Under the pieces are notes generated by a model. The model searched no databases. It saw nothing but the letters and a program-made list of their open reading frames with translations, and was not told the origin of the DNA. The translations under genes were made by a program, and so were the position numbers. Below are positions 8,793 to 17,259 of a stretch of DNA of 64,000 bases, in pieces. The stretch is from Mageeibacillus sp. (GTDB taxonomy: Bacteria; Bacillota; Clostridia; Saccharofermentanales; Saccharofermentanaceae). The first letter of the stretch is position 1; the number at the start of each line of letters is the position of its first letter. The stretch is from the NCBI GenBank assembly GCA_022484595.1, contig JAKVLB010000002.1, forward strand, positions 199,635-263,634, written 5' to 3'.

Positions 8793-9518
8793 ATGTCAGG
8801 ACATTCAAAATGGAGCAACATTAAAAGGAAAAAAGAGGCTTCAGATGCTGCAAAGGGTGCAGTATTCACCAAATTTGCCAAAGAGATTGCGATTGCGGTC
8901 AAAGCTGGCGGAAGTGATCCGAACGGAAACTCCAGACTTAAGGTTGTTGTCGCAAAGGCGAAGGCAGCAAATATGCCAAACGATAATATCAACAGAGCAA
9001 TCAAAAAGGCTGCTGAAGCAGGCGAAGGTGATGACTACGAAGAAATCACTTATGAAGGTTACGGCCCGGCCGGAATAGCTTTTATGGTTAAGGCTCTCAC
9101 AAATAACCGCAACAGAACCGCTGCCGACGTGAGACATATTTTTGATAAGAACGGCGGCAATCTCGGCGTAGACGGAAGTGTAGGATTCCTTTTCGAAGAG
9201 AAGGGAACCATCATCATATCCCGCGAGGACTATGAAGATGAAGATGCCGTAATGATGGATGCACTCGATTGCGGTGCTGCTGATTTCAGCGGTGACGACG
9301 AATACTATGAGATTACTACTTCAACAGCCGATTACTATACGGTGTGTGAGGCTTTGCAGGATAAAGGTTATGTTTTTGCCGATTCAAGCCTCGGACCGGT
9401 CGCGTTCAATACAGTTGAAGTATCTGACCCGGTTGCTGTTGATCAGCTTGAGAAGATGCTGGACATGATGGAGGAGAACGAGGATATACAGGAAGTTTTC
9501 CACAACTGGAGTAATTGA
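8793..9518 (+). CDS. yebC: YebC/PmpR/TACO1 family protein
   Basis: A 241-residue protein that begins with the family signature MSGHSKWSNIKRKKEASDAA and keeps the normal length and three-domain layout. Members were described as transcription regulators, and YebC-type proteins are also reported to help ribosomes through difficult (proline-rich) stretches. The RBS TTGGAGG precedes the start. It opens a plus-strand group of four genes and is divergent from the pilus operon. Nothing here shows direct regulation of the pilus genes. Confidence 0.95.
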   Translation: MSGHSKWSNIKRKKEASDAAKGAVFTKFAKEIAIAVKAGGSDPNGNSRLKVVVAKAKAANMPNDNINRAIKKAAEAGEGDDYEEITYEGYGPAGIAFMVKALTNNRNRTAADVRHIFDKNGGNLGVDGSVGFLFEEKGTIIISREDYEDEDAVMMDALDCGAADFSGDDEYYEITTSTADYYTVCEALQDKGYVFADSSLGPVAFNTVEVSDPVAVDQLEKMLDMMEENEDIQEVFHNWSN

Positions 9519-9531
9519 TTAGAGGTTTTGT

Positions 9532-10569
9532 GTGTCTCACTCTGAAGATAACAATCTGAGCAGAAATAATTCGGGCAGCGTTATGGCTGCCCGTTCTTCA
9601 AGAAAGGCGCTTTTCTCGGAGTTTCGCAGTTCACTGAGGCGGCTTGAGATAAATTCTGTCGTATCGGAAGAACGAAGCGTTGAGAAGATCCTTGACAGTG
9701 AGACGGCTACCCGCGAAGCATTATCCAGAATTGCGGTAGTTGCTTTCGTAGGACCTTCCGGAACCGGGAAAAGCACGCGAGCAATCAAAGTGGCCCGTGA
9801 GAATGATATCAACTACATCATAGATGACGGCCTGCTCATTAACGGAAGCAGAATTGTTGCCGGAACCTCTGCAAAGAAGGCGCCTACAAAAATGGAATCG
9901 GTACGTCAGGCTATTTTTCTTGACGAGACGAGCTCCGGTGTAATGAGACGTGCCCTTCTCGAGAATCTTCCGGCGGCACTGATGATTCTCGGCACGTCGG
10001 ACTCCATGCTCAGTAAGATATGCGGAAATCTTTGGCTTAATCCGCCTTCTATGCTTATAAGAATAGAAGACGTTTCTTCTGAGGAAGAGATGCGTCTGGC
10101 CCGCAATACAAGACTCACCGAAGGCATGCATACCATTCCTGTTCCAAGCATGGAGATCAAACATGAATTCTCGGGATATTTCTCGGATCCGCTTTCAAAG
10201 CTCAGACAAAGATTTGACCGTGAGCGCGGCGTGGCACCTGTTGTCCAGGATTCTGACAGGACCGTTGTACGGCCTACCTTTTCTTCGCTCGGTTCATATT
10301 CCATTTCCGACGATGCAATTCTTGATCTGATTAAGATTGTGCTCAAAGATATTCCCGGATTTGCTCAGGTTACTTCATTTAAATCTGAGAAACAGACCTA
10401 TGGGGTAATTATCAGTCTGGATATAGCCTTATACTACGGTTATGATGCCCAGCTTGTTCTTTATGAGGCACAGCAGCGGGTCGGAATGGCTGTTGAAGAA
10501 TATACGTCAATTACAATGAACGGTGTTAATGTAAGAGCCGGGAGGCTTCTGCATTTTCCGGCTTCTTAA
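9532..10569 (+). CDS. P-loop NTPase fused to an Asp23/Gls24-like domain
   Basis: A 345-residue protein with a GTG start (AGAGG about seven bases upstream). An N-terminal charged segment (1-60) precedes a P-loop domain with Walker A GPSGTGKST (74-82) and a following region ending near 215. The C-terminal part (about 265-345) resembles the Asp23/Gls24 fold: an ILDLIKIVLKDIPGF start, a YGVIISLDIALYYGY strand pair, then EAQQRVGMAVEEYT and NGVNVRAGRL. Asp23 proteins are envelope stress or division-associated proteins in Firmicutes. The function of the fusion is unknown to me; an ATP-driven regulatory or envelope role is inference. It follows yebC by 13 bases. Confidence 0.7.
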   Translation: MSHSEDNNLSRNNSGSVMAARSSRKALFSEFRSSLRRLEINSVVSEERSVEKILDSETATREALSRIAVVAFVGPSGTGKSTRAIKVARENDINYIIDDGLLINGSRIVAGTSAKKAPTKMESVRQAIFLDETSSGVMRRALLENLPAALMILGTSDSMLSKICGNLWLNPPSMLIRIEDVSSEEEMRLARNTRLTEGMHTIPVPSMEIKHEFSGYFSDPLSKLRQRFDRERGVAPVVQDSDRTVVRPTFSSLGSYSISDDAILDLIKIVLKDIPGFAQVTSFKSEKQTYGVIISLDIALYYGYDAQLVLYEAQQRVGMAVEEYTSITMNGVNVRAGRLLHFPAS

Positions 10570-10591
10570 TTTTTTCGGAGGACACAGCTTT

Positions 10592-11353
10592 ATGGAGAAG
10601 ATATATATGATTCCGGTAAATGATGCGTATACCGATGCTTGCGGTTGTCCTCTGTGCGATCTGAAGGAGAAGGCTGAACGCAACTATCTTGAATACTATC
10701 TCGGACCTTCTCTCATGGAACCTGACACAAGGAAAATCACAAATAAGACCGGTTTCTGTCCCGATCATATGGGAAAGCTCAACAGGTCCGTAACCAACCG
10801 ACTCGGACTTGGTCTGATGATGCACACACATCTTAAGGATTTCCATGCCGATATATCTTCTGACCTAAAGAACCTTGTTCCGACCGGATCCGGCCTGATG
10901 AAGAGCTTCAACACTGAATACAAGGGACGCCTCAATGCGGCAGCCGACAGGATTGATTCGCGCGTAGCTGCTTGTCCTATATGTGATAAAATGAACGACG
11001 CTATGAAGCACTATGTTGAAGTTATTGCATGGATGTTCATTCATGATAACGACTTCAGGACCAGATTTTCTGCTGTCCCATTCCACTGTCTGCCTCACCT
11101 CTCAATGCTTCTGAGACAGGCTGCGACATTAAACCAGAATGACGCCAGAGAATTCGTTTCTGTTCTGGCCGAGAAGAATTATAACGACTTTGAGAGCCTT
11201 ATTGATGATGTTGAGTTCTTCACTTTGAAATTTGACTATCGCAATCAGGATAAGCCGTGGGGCAATTCAAAGAATTCAATTCAGAGAGCCATGCGCTTTC
11301 TTTCTTCTGACAGGAGGGATTTTGATGAACAGCAAAGCAAGAAGCAGTCTTGA
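10592..11353 (+). CDS. DUF6062-like cysteine-rich protein
   Basis: A 253-residue soluble protein of unknown function. It has a CxCPLC cluster (Cys17, Cys19, Cys22), a GFCPDH motif near residue 55, a CPIC pair near 130 and an FHCLPH motif near 170. The spacing of CPxC, GFCPxH, CPxC and HCLPH suggests metal binding, possibly zinc. It matches my recollection of the DUF6062 family, common in clostridia. RBS CGGAGGA supports the start. It is 22 bases after the P-loop/Asp23 gene and its end overlaps the next gene, so all are probably one operon. Confidence 0.7.
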   Translation: MEKIYMIPVNDAYTDACGCPLCDLKEKAERNYLEYYLGPSLMEPDTRKITNKTGFCPDHMGKLNRSVTNRLGLGLMMHTHLKDFHADISSDLKNLVPTGSGLMKSFNTEYKGRLNAAADRIDSRVAACPICDKMNDAMKHYVEVIAWMFIHDNDFRTRFSAVPFHCLPHLSMLLRQAATLNQNDAREFVSVLAEKNYNDFESLIDDVEFFTLKFDYRNQDKPWGNSKNSIQRAMRFLSSDRRDFDEQQSKKQS

Positions 11354-11756
11354 AACATGCTCGGGATCTCCGGTTCTTGAACTGGAAACAATAGGATATG
11401 AGTATGATGATTTGGGAACTGTTACAGTTGTCATTAAGCATGACTACTATTCGTCCGACAACAATCACGGCAGGATCCTTCTCAATTCGTTTCTTAACGC
11501 TCTGAAGGATAATCACGGAAAAAAGTACAGGCTTATTATCATGGATACAGGCGTAAGACTTCTCGCAAAGAGCTCATCAGGTCACGGTTTATTGGAAGTT
11601 CTGATTCGCAGCGCGTCCGAATGCCTTGTCTGCTCTGATTCATGCTTTGCCTGCGGTATCGACATTGACGACAGCCTGTCAGGAATTCTTACCGTCTCTG
11701 CAGACGAGATAGCGCTTGAGATAATTAACGCTGCAAATGTTCTTTACATAGAATAA
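11325..11756 (+). CDS. YedF/DsrE-like small protein
   Basis: A 143-residue protein. I chose ATG 11325, with AGGAGGGA just upstream, over an earlier in-frame start at 11232; this overlaps the end of the preceding gene by 29 bases. The body (about 40-143) resembles the C-terminal DsrE-like domain of the YedF family: LLNSFLNALKD, then YRLIIMDTGVRLL, a cysteine-rich CLVCSDSCFACG segment where YedF has its CGTCLD motif, and a closing ALEIINAANVLYIE helix-strand. The N-terminal TusA-like domain of YedF is absent. DsrE relatives handle sulfur or selenium, but the cysteine pattern differs, so its substrate is unknown. Confidence 0.65.
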   Translation: MNSKARSSLETCSGSPVLELETIGYEYDDLGTVTVVIKHDYYSSDNNHGRILLNSFLNALKDNHGKKYRLIIMDTGVRLLAKSSSGHGLLEVLIRSASECLVCSDSCFACGIDIDDSLSGILTVSADEIALEIINAANVLYIE

Positions 11757-11785
11757 CTGCCTGACAGATATATCGAACATAAATA

Positions 11786-11823
11786 AGAAGAACCCCGATG
11801 GTAATTCCGTTCGGGGTTCTTCT
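11786..11823. terminator. Hairpin terminator between convergent genes
   Basis: A perfect 13-bp stem (11786-11798 with 11811-11823) with a 12-base loop lies between the convergent ends of the YedF-like gene and the PilX-like gene. The U-tracts are poor on both sides, but position and stem strength fit a shared, bidirectional terminator. Confidence 0.7.
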
Positions 11824-11847
11824 CTGTTCATAAGCAATTATGCTGCA

Positions 11848-13773
11848 TTAAGAATAATAGTATCTGAAGTCATATATCTTATACTTTGAAACAAGCAAGG
11901 TATAAGGATCTGGATCAGAACTGGTCGGATCCGGACAATATGGCATCACGAGACGTGCAGATGAACCGCCTGCCGAGATGACTGCCGCCTGAATTCTTCC
12001 GTAAATATAATGATAATCATTACCGAACAGTATCTGAGATTTGTTTGCATCCGCAACCGTATAATCATCATCAAAGAGTCCTATATATGCTTCAGCACAT
12101 CCGCCCTTTCCGAAGCGGAGCTTATTATTGCCTGCGCCGTAGACGAACAGCGTCGGCTTATGCTTGCTGTCGTAATAAGCTGAATAGGAATCGCTATTGA
12201 ACTCTGCCTTAAGCTTATTGTCGGTTACTATATACTTATATGCGTCAGCAGCGCTGGTCAGGCCTCTCGTAACCGAGAATATTCCGCTCTGGGCCATATC
12301 CCAGTTATCATTCCCGGCAAACGTCAGATTAACGCCCTTCTCAAGAACCATGGTCTGGGTAACATTCTTCGTCTGATTGATGACGACAAAAATAACTCCC
12401 GTCAGCACATAATCATTGCTGGATCCAGTACTGAAGTAGAATGTATAATCCTGTGTACCGTCCAGAACTATCACATAAGGTATTCTTGAACCGAAGTTGT
12501 AACCGCCTTCACCGGAATTATAACCGCCGGTGAAATTATACGTACCCGCAGGTACACAGGCACCGGATGTATTGTATGAATAGCTCGAGAGGAAATTTCC
12601 GAAACTCATCGTAGCTCCGGTATGAGTCTGAGACAGTCCGAGAGTGCTGAATGCTTCGGTAGCCGTAGGAAAACTGTTGGTTGAATCATAGTCAGCACTG
12701 CTGTAATCTTTTGCATTCGCAATGATATCAGTATATGTTGTTTTGTTGGTTGAGTAGTTGTTTGACCAGTTTGTAATAGTGGCGTCATTTGAAGCACTTG
12801 AAAGGCCGGTACCTAACGACGCATTCCATGATCCGTTGGTATCTATGAACAGCACCTTCTTGCCGCCTGCATTGAGAAAGTCAAATACATAATTGCCTGA
12901 ATTGCCGCTTCCCGAGTTAGATGCAGACCTTCCCAAAAAAGTATACGTTCCGGATCCCCATGTTCTTCCTGAATCCGCACCGACAATAGCATCGGAGTTG
13001 TCATCACCGACGAAATAGAAATTACCTGTTGAAGTTACCTGTGTAGCCGACCCTCCTGAAAGGTGAAGAACCGCATCATTAAGGAATATCAAATCACCCG
13101 TAAAATTACTGTCATGACCGAGATATACATCTCCGTCGGTAAATACAAAATTCGATTTGAGATTGTTGCCGGTATATGCCTGATTCCATCCGCCACGTAC
13201 AACTACCGTATTGTCCTTTGGCTGAGCCATCCCCGCCGGGACTGATCCGAGCACCGTAAAGAACTCATCTTTGAAGTTGCCGTTAAGATCTACCTGATTG
13301 GTAAAAAGTCCTGTCTTTGGCTTAGTCGTGCTTGCGGTAAAGATAATACTGACGTTCTCCTTCTGATCGCCGATAGTTGTGGTGAAGTCGGCATGAATAT
13401 ATGTAACGCCGCTCTTTGTCTCCTGTGACAGATACAGAGTTGTACAGTTATCCGCATCTTCTGTCATGCCCGGCACAACCTGATCGGTTACAACCATCTT
13501 GATCGGGTTGCTCGCTGACATACCGAGCGAAAGCGCCTCAAGGTTGCTGTCCGTAAACTCCTGCATACTTAATGCCTGATAGAAAGCTTCAGCAGCAGCG
13601 GTAACCGTAAGTCTCGCCTGACTCTGTTCCGCCTTGGCGTATGTCCTCTCTCTTGTTGCCTGTGTAAGCATCATGGCTGCTGCAATAAAAATCATCGCAA
13701 TCGCCAAAATAAACACGACAGTGATAAGAATTACACCCTGCTTATTGTCCTGTCTCTTAATCTTTCTCATCAT
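11848..13773 (-). CDS. Large PilX-like minor pilin / pilus-associated surface protein
   Basis: A 641-residue protein. The N-terminus (basic residues, then GVILITVVFILAIAMIFI and AAAMMLTQATRERTYAKAE) matches the PilX N-terminal type: a prepilin-like helix without the canonical Glu5, followed by a polar helix. The remainder is a long extracytoplasmic body rich in Gly, Asn, Ser, Thr and aromatic residues, with repeated short strands that suggest a beta-rich or beta-helix domain. Four cysteines are spread through it. PilX-like minor pilins act in pilus assembly or adhesion. It lies 3 kb from the pilus operon with its own promoter (13861-13889). Two consecutive ATG codons are possible starts. Confidence 0.7.
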   Translation of the reverse strand: MMRKIKRQDNKQGVILITVVFILAIAMIFIAAAMMLTQATRERTYAKAEQSQARLTVTAAAEAFYQALSMQEFTDSNLEALSLGMSASNPIKMVVTDQVVPGMTEDADNCTTLYLSQETKSGVTYIHADFTTTIGDQKENVSIIFTASTTKPKTGLFTNQVDLNGNFKDEFFTVLGSVPAGMAQPKDNTVVVRGGWNQAYTGNNLKSNFVFTDGDVYLGHDSNFTGDLIFLNDAVLHLSGGSATQVTSTGNFYFVGDDNSDAIVGADSGRTWGSGTYTFLGRSASNSGSGNSGNYVFDFLNAGGKKVLFIDTNGSWNASLGTGLSSASNDATITNWSNNYSTNKTTYTDIIANAKDYSSADYDSTNSFPTATEAFSTLGLSQTHTGATMSFGNFLSSYSYNTSGACVPAGTYNFTGGYNSGEGGYNFGSRIPYVIVLDGTQDYTFYFSTGSSNDYVLTGVIFVVINQTKNVTQTMVLEKGVNLTFAGNDNWDMAQSGIFSVTRGLTSAADAYKYIVTDNKLKAEFNSDSYSAYYDSKHKPTLFVYGAGNNKLRFGKGGCAEAYIGLFDDDYTVADANKSQILFGNDYHYIYGRIQAAVISAGGSSARLVMPYCPDPTSSDPDPYTLLVSKYKIYDFRYYYS

Positions 13774-13860
13774 AGAAGCACCTTCCTTCGTATGTGTCCT
13801 GTGTCTGCAATATTACCATGCAAGACAATTACACACATAAGCATCTGCTAATCTAACGTT

Positions 13861-13889
13861 ATTCTAAGTCATGCCGGCCAAAATTTCAA
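13861..13889 (-). promoter_or_regulatory. Promoter for the PilX-like gene
   Basis: On the minus strand TTGAAA (13884-13889) and TAGAAT (13861-13866) are 17 bases apart. It lies in the 176-base gap after the exonuclease gene and gives a leader of about 80 bases before the start at 13773. Confidence 0.7.
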
Positions 13890-13949
13890 CAGAAAATTAC
13901 AAATTTGCTAACTTTTTTTACACACTTTGTTAACACTTCGTTTACAAAC

Positions 13950-14945
13950 TCACTCTTCGTTACGATTTTCTTCAGATTTGATCGCCGCCGGAGCACCACT
14001 GATACCAAATTTATCATATTCCTCTCTCTTTGAGGCCACAAGATAATAGTCGGTCTGAGTCGCAAATCTCATAACAGTTGTTGAAAACAGTCTGCCTGCC
14101 TTGTTTTTCTTAACTCTGGTACGGCAGAACATCTCTCCGTGTTCATCGCAGTATTTGAGACCGTATCTCGATTTACGTAATCGGAACGGAGGTATTCTGT
14201 CACTAAGCTTCGCTTTGCAGACCGGACACACAGATATGAACCCGTCGGCATCTGCCATTGCCGACTCAACATCAAGTGCCTCTCTTCCGACAAAACCAAA
14301 CTCGTGCTGAACATCCGGGTCTACAGAAGAACTTGATACAGCCGCAAGAACCTCTGTCGGCTTATTGTGTCTGAATATCTCCTCGAAAATCTCTCCGGTA
14401 TAGAGTGCGTCTGCTGTCGCGCTGTGAAAAACCTCATTCTTCTCAATCTGATAATAGTCGACCGCGGATTCCACGCTTCTCTGCTTGCCTCGCTGTCCGC
14501 TGAATGTCGAGAAAATCGGCTGGAGATCCAGAAAAAACATGTCGAGATTTGAATTCATGCCAAACTTTCTGAGATTCATCTTGAGCATCGCCGGATCAGA
14601 GTTGCCCCATCCTACAAGGATGCAGTCGACGCCGCAGAACTTTCTGAAATCTGCGTACACTTCAGAAAACGGTCTTCCCTTGGCGAGATCGCTGTTTTTC
14701 TTGTGCGTAACTTTCTTGACGTGGTAGTGAAGCTGCGTATAAATGACCGGCGCTATATCTTCCGAGAATACACTGTGCTTTGTAAGCGCACCGTTGTCAT
14801 AAGAATACCTGACGGCGCCTATCTCGATTATCTCGCCTGTAAGGGTGGAGATATCGAATGAGTATGTTTTCCCGGGGAAAGGCTGGTTCCATTCCATATC
14901 GAAAACGACGAATTCACATCCGTCAGTAATCTTTCTGCTGAGCAT
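13950..14945 (-). CDS. DEDDh 3'-5' exonuclease with C-terminal zinc ribbon
   Basis: A 331-residue protein with an RNase T/DnaQ-type exonuclease domain (about 10-190). The first catalytic acidic pair is in FVVFDMEWNQPF (Asp16, Glu18) and the HxAxxD motif is in VFHSATADALYTGEIF, giving the DEDDh set. The C-terminal part has CPVC and CDEHGEMFC, a likely zinc ribbon, so it may bind nucleic acid through it. The FDMEWNQP start is typical of a clostridial exonuclease subfamily of unknown substrate. The start overlaps the end of the upstream YfhO gene by 23 bases, suggesting co-transcription. Confidence 0.87.
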   Translation of the reverse strand: MLSRKITDGCEFVVFDMEWNQPFPGKTYSFDISTLTGEIIEIGAVRYSYDNGALTKHSVFSEDIAPVIYTQLHYHVKKVTHKKNSDLAKGRPFSEVYADFRKFCGVDCILVGWGNSDPAMLKMNLRKFGMNSNLDMFFLDLQPIFSTFSGQRGKQRSVESAVDYYQIEKNEVFHSATADALYTGEIFEEIFRHNKPTEVLAAVSSSSVDPDVQHEFGFVGREALDVESAMADADGFISVCPVCKAKLSDRIPPFRLRKSRYGLKYCDEHGEMFCRTRVKKNKAGRLFSTTVMRFATQTDYYLVASKREEYDKFGISGAPAAIKSEENRNEE

Positions 14946-17259
14946 CGTTCTCCTTCTCTCCGACGCCGATTTGCGTCTTGTTTCTTTTTACTTTATTAAC
15001 GGCAGATAGCAAAACGATAAACGATAATGACAAAACAGTTGCCGCGATTCCCGCCCCAATGCCCGGAACCGTTCTGTCTATAGATACTTCATACTCCGCG
15101 GTCTGCTCGCTGACTGCCACAACCGCGGCAAGTCTTCCGGCAAATTCAAATGTTCTGACCTTCTTTCCGTTTACCCTTACAAAATAGTCAGAAGCATACG
15201 GAAGTGAGAACACGATTGTCTTGTTTCCGCTTTCCCATCCCGGGACATCATCATAGTCGAACGTGAAATCGTTTGACGCGGCCTGCCCGGTCACAGAATT
15301 CAGAGCATCACAATTTCTCTCGTTAAGCAGCTGAACCGATATGTCTCCGCTGTCGCCCGGCTCGCAATTCATCTCAAGTGCGATGTCAGCCTCGCCAACT
15401 GTATCAACAAGGCTCAGAAACGGTCCGTCATATTCTTTCTGGTCTCCGAAATACAGTGAATCGGAGGATAACGTCACCGGGCGGTCAACCCCGCTGAAAA
15501 CATAGAGTCTGGTATCCGGCAGAACATTGACTCTCAGACCTATCTCACCCAGGCCCTCGGGAAAGGAGTAGTTGTTCATACCGTTATTCATAACACCGGT
15601 GCAATTCGTCAGCGTATATTCCTGCTTTTCGAAAATGTTCCCCGCAAGTGCAGCCCCGCCCGCTGCATTTACTGAATCTATGTAGCTCGTACTGCCATTA
15701 AAGCCTGACAAATCAGAAGACAGCAGGAGATACTTCAGATTGTCGGAAGCTGAAAATACTGATAAATCAAAAGAAGGGTCGATCTGCACACTGTCGTCGT
15801 CATTGCCGTCAGAATTCTCGAATGCCATGTTTACGGAGTCTGAGGAAATGTCATTGTTGCATATTACAAAAAAAGAATTGATTCCTATCAGAGTGACAGA
15901 TATGACGAGCAGTGAAATGTTTGACTTGCGGCCGAGTCTGCCTTCCGAATAGCACTTGAGCACAAAGGCCCATGCAATCAGAACGATAAACGACGATATT
16001 CTGCACTGCGCGCTCACCGTGGTATCCGAGGAGCTGTTAACCGACACTATCAGAAATGAAACCGGTATGATGGCAGCGGCATAGAAAACAAAGCTTTTAA
16101 GACTGTACAGATTGCGAAGAGACAGTGCCGCCGTGAATATCAGAAGTGCGCCGAGGCAGACAAGTCTTGACGACACAATCGCGGGACGTGTCAGACCGAG
16201 CGCGGTGACTGCCCTTGCGACAGATGAAGCACACGATACAAAATAAAGGACAAAAAGAACCGATACGGTAATCTTGACTCTGAAAGGTATTCTGGAGTTG
16301 ATAAAGAAAATTACAAGGGCTGTAATTGTAATCATTCCAATATAGAACAAAGGCGGATTGACACTCGACATATTACCGGACTTAAGACAGAACATGCGGG
16401 TGAAAAAATCAAACATTGTATAATTTTCTTTGGAATCGCCTATAAGCTCCGGAAAATCAACGGCAGCTCTCGAGCCGCAAAGTACCGGAACAAGCACAAA
16501 GCCGGACATTACCAGACCTGTCAGTATTCCGGAAAAGCAGATTCCGAACGCTGCCGCAATGCTGCGGAAAGAATCGTACAAACCTGCAGATATAAGTATT
16601 GAAGCAGCAATCATAAACGGTATTCCGCTGAGACGTCCGCATGTTCCGGACGAAATTATGAGGCAGGAAACGACAGACAGAAATGCAAATGTTCTTACGT
16701 TTCTTCTGCGGAGGAATGAATCACAGACAGCCATAAAGCATGGCAGAAGCACCGCCAGATTCCCGATTGAAACAAATTGAGCCGTAAGGAGCAGCTGCGC
16801 CGAGAAAGCATACGAGAACCCCAGTATAGCCGAGAATGTTCTGCCGAGGCCTATGTGTGCGCAGCAAAGGTAATACGTAAAAGAGCATGCAAGACCGAAC
16901 CTGATAAACATGCCTGCTGTGAGGATTACTCTCGCCGCAGAAGGAAACACAATCGAAACTATGAAAAACAGATCAAAATTGTTGCCGGATAAAAGACTCC
17001 ATGCCCCGGCTCCGGAAATATTGCCCGAACCGGATATAAATCCCGCGATTGTTCCTGCATCTTCAGCCGAGCTGCTGATTCCGTCCATTATTCCGGTATT
17101 TGTCACCGAGCTTCGCAAAGTCAGCGAAGTCGGGAGAAAAGTACCGGGAACTATAAGCATACTCAGATTGTAAACGAGCGTTGCAACCATTGTCGCTGCC
17201 AGAAAACATACAACGAATCCATCGGTGGTTCTTGTCCTCAAGGTATTGCCAGACATCAC
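14923..17259 (-). CDS. YfhO-family membrane protein (GT-C type)
   Basis: A 778-residue polytopic membrane protein with about a dozen hydrophobic segments in the first 500 residues, a soluble extracytoplasmic part (about 500-730) and a final membrane helix near 745-765. This is the YfhO architecture. In Bacillus subtilis, YfhO transfers a sugar from a lipid carrier to lipoteichoic acid outside the cell. The start is GTG 17259, or ATG 17256 one codon later; the upstream yfhO-like stop overlaps either one, which suggests coupled translation. It is shorter and more divergent than the next gene. Substrate is unknown. Confidence 0.82.
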   Translation of the reverse strand: MMSGNTLRTRTTDGFVVCFLAATMVATLVYNLSMLIVPGTFLPTSLTLRSSVTNTGIMDGISSSAEDAGTIAGFISGSGNISGAGAWSLLSGNNFDLFFIVSIVFPSAARVILTAGMFIRFGLACSFTYYLCCAHIGLGRTFSAILGFSYAFSAQLLLTAQFVSIGNLAVLLPCFMAVCDSFLRRRNVRTFAFLSVVSCLIISSGTCGRLSGIPFMIAASILISAGLYDSFRSIAAAFGICFSGILTGLVMSGFVLVPVLCGSRAAVDFPELIGDSKENYTMFDFFTRMFCLKSGNMSSVNPPLFYIGMITITALVIFFINSRIPFRVKITVSVLFVLYFVSCASSVARAVTALGLTRPAIVSSRLVCLGALLIFTAALSLRNLYSLKSFVFYAAAIIPVSFLIVSVNSSSDTTVSAQCRISSFIVLIAWAFVLKCYSEGRLGRKSNISLLVISVTLIGINSFFVICNNDISSDSVNMAFENSDGNDDDSVQIDPSFDLSVFSASDNLKYLLLSSDLSGFNGSTSYIDSVNAAGGAALAGNIFEKQEYTLTNCTGVMNNGMNNYSFPEGLGEIGLRVNVLPDTRLYVFSGVDRPVTLSSDSLYFGDQKEYDGPFLSLVDTVGEADIALEMNCEPGDSGDISVQLLNERNCDALNSVTGQAASNDFTFDYDDVPGWESGNKTIVFSLPYASDYFVRVNGKKVRTFEFAGRLAAVVAVSEQTAEYEVSIDRTVPGIGAGIAATVLSLSFIVLLSAVNKVKRNKTQIGVGEKENDAQQKDY

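Noticed and set aside
8764-9078. Plus-strand frame overlapping the start of yebC
   Set aside because: It is out of frame with yebC, which matches a well-known family from its ATG at 8793 with a good RBS.
9721-10164. Minus-strand frame of 147 codons over the P-loop/Asp23 gene
   Set aside because: It lies wholly antisense to a gene with clear motifs and has no RBS or recognisable domain.
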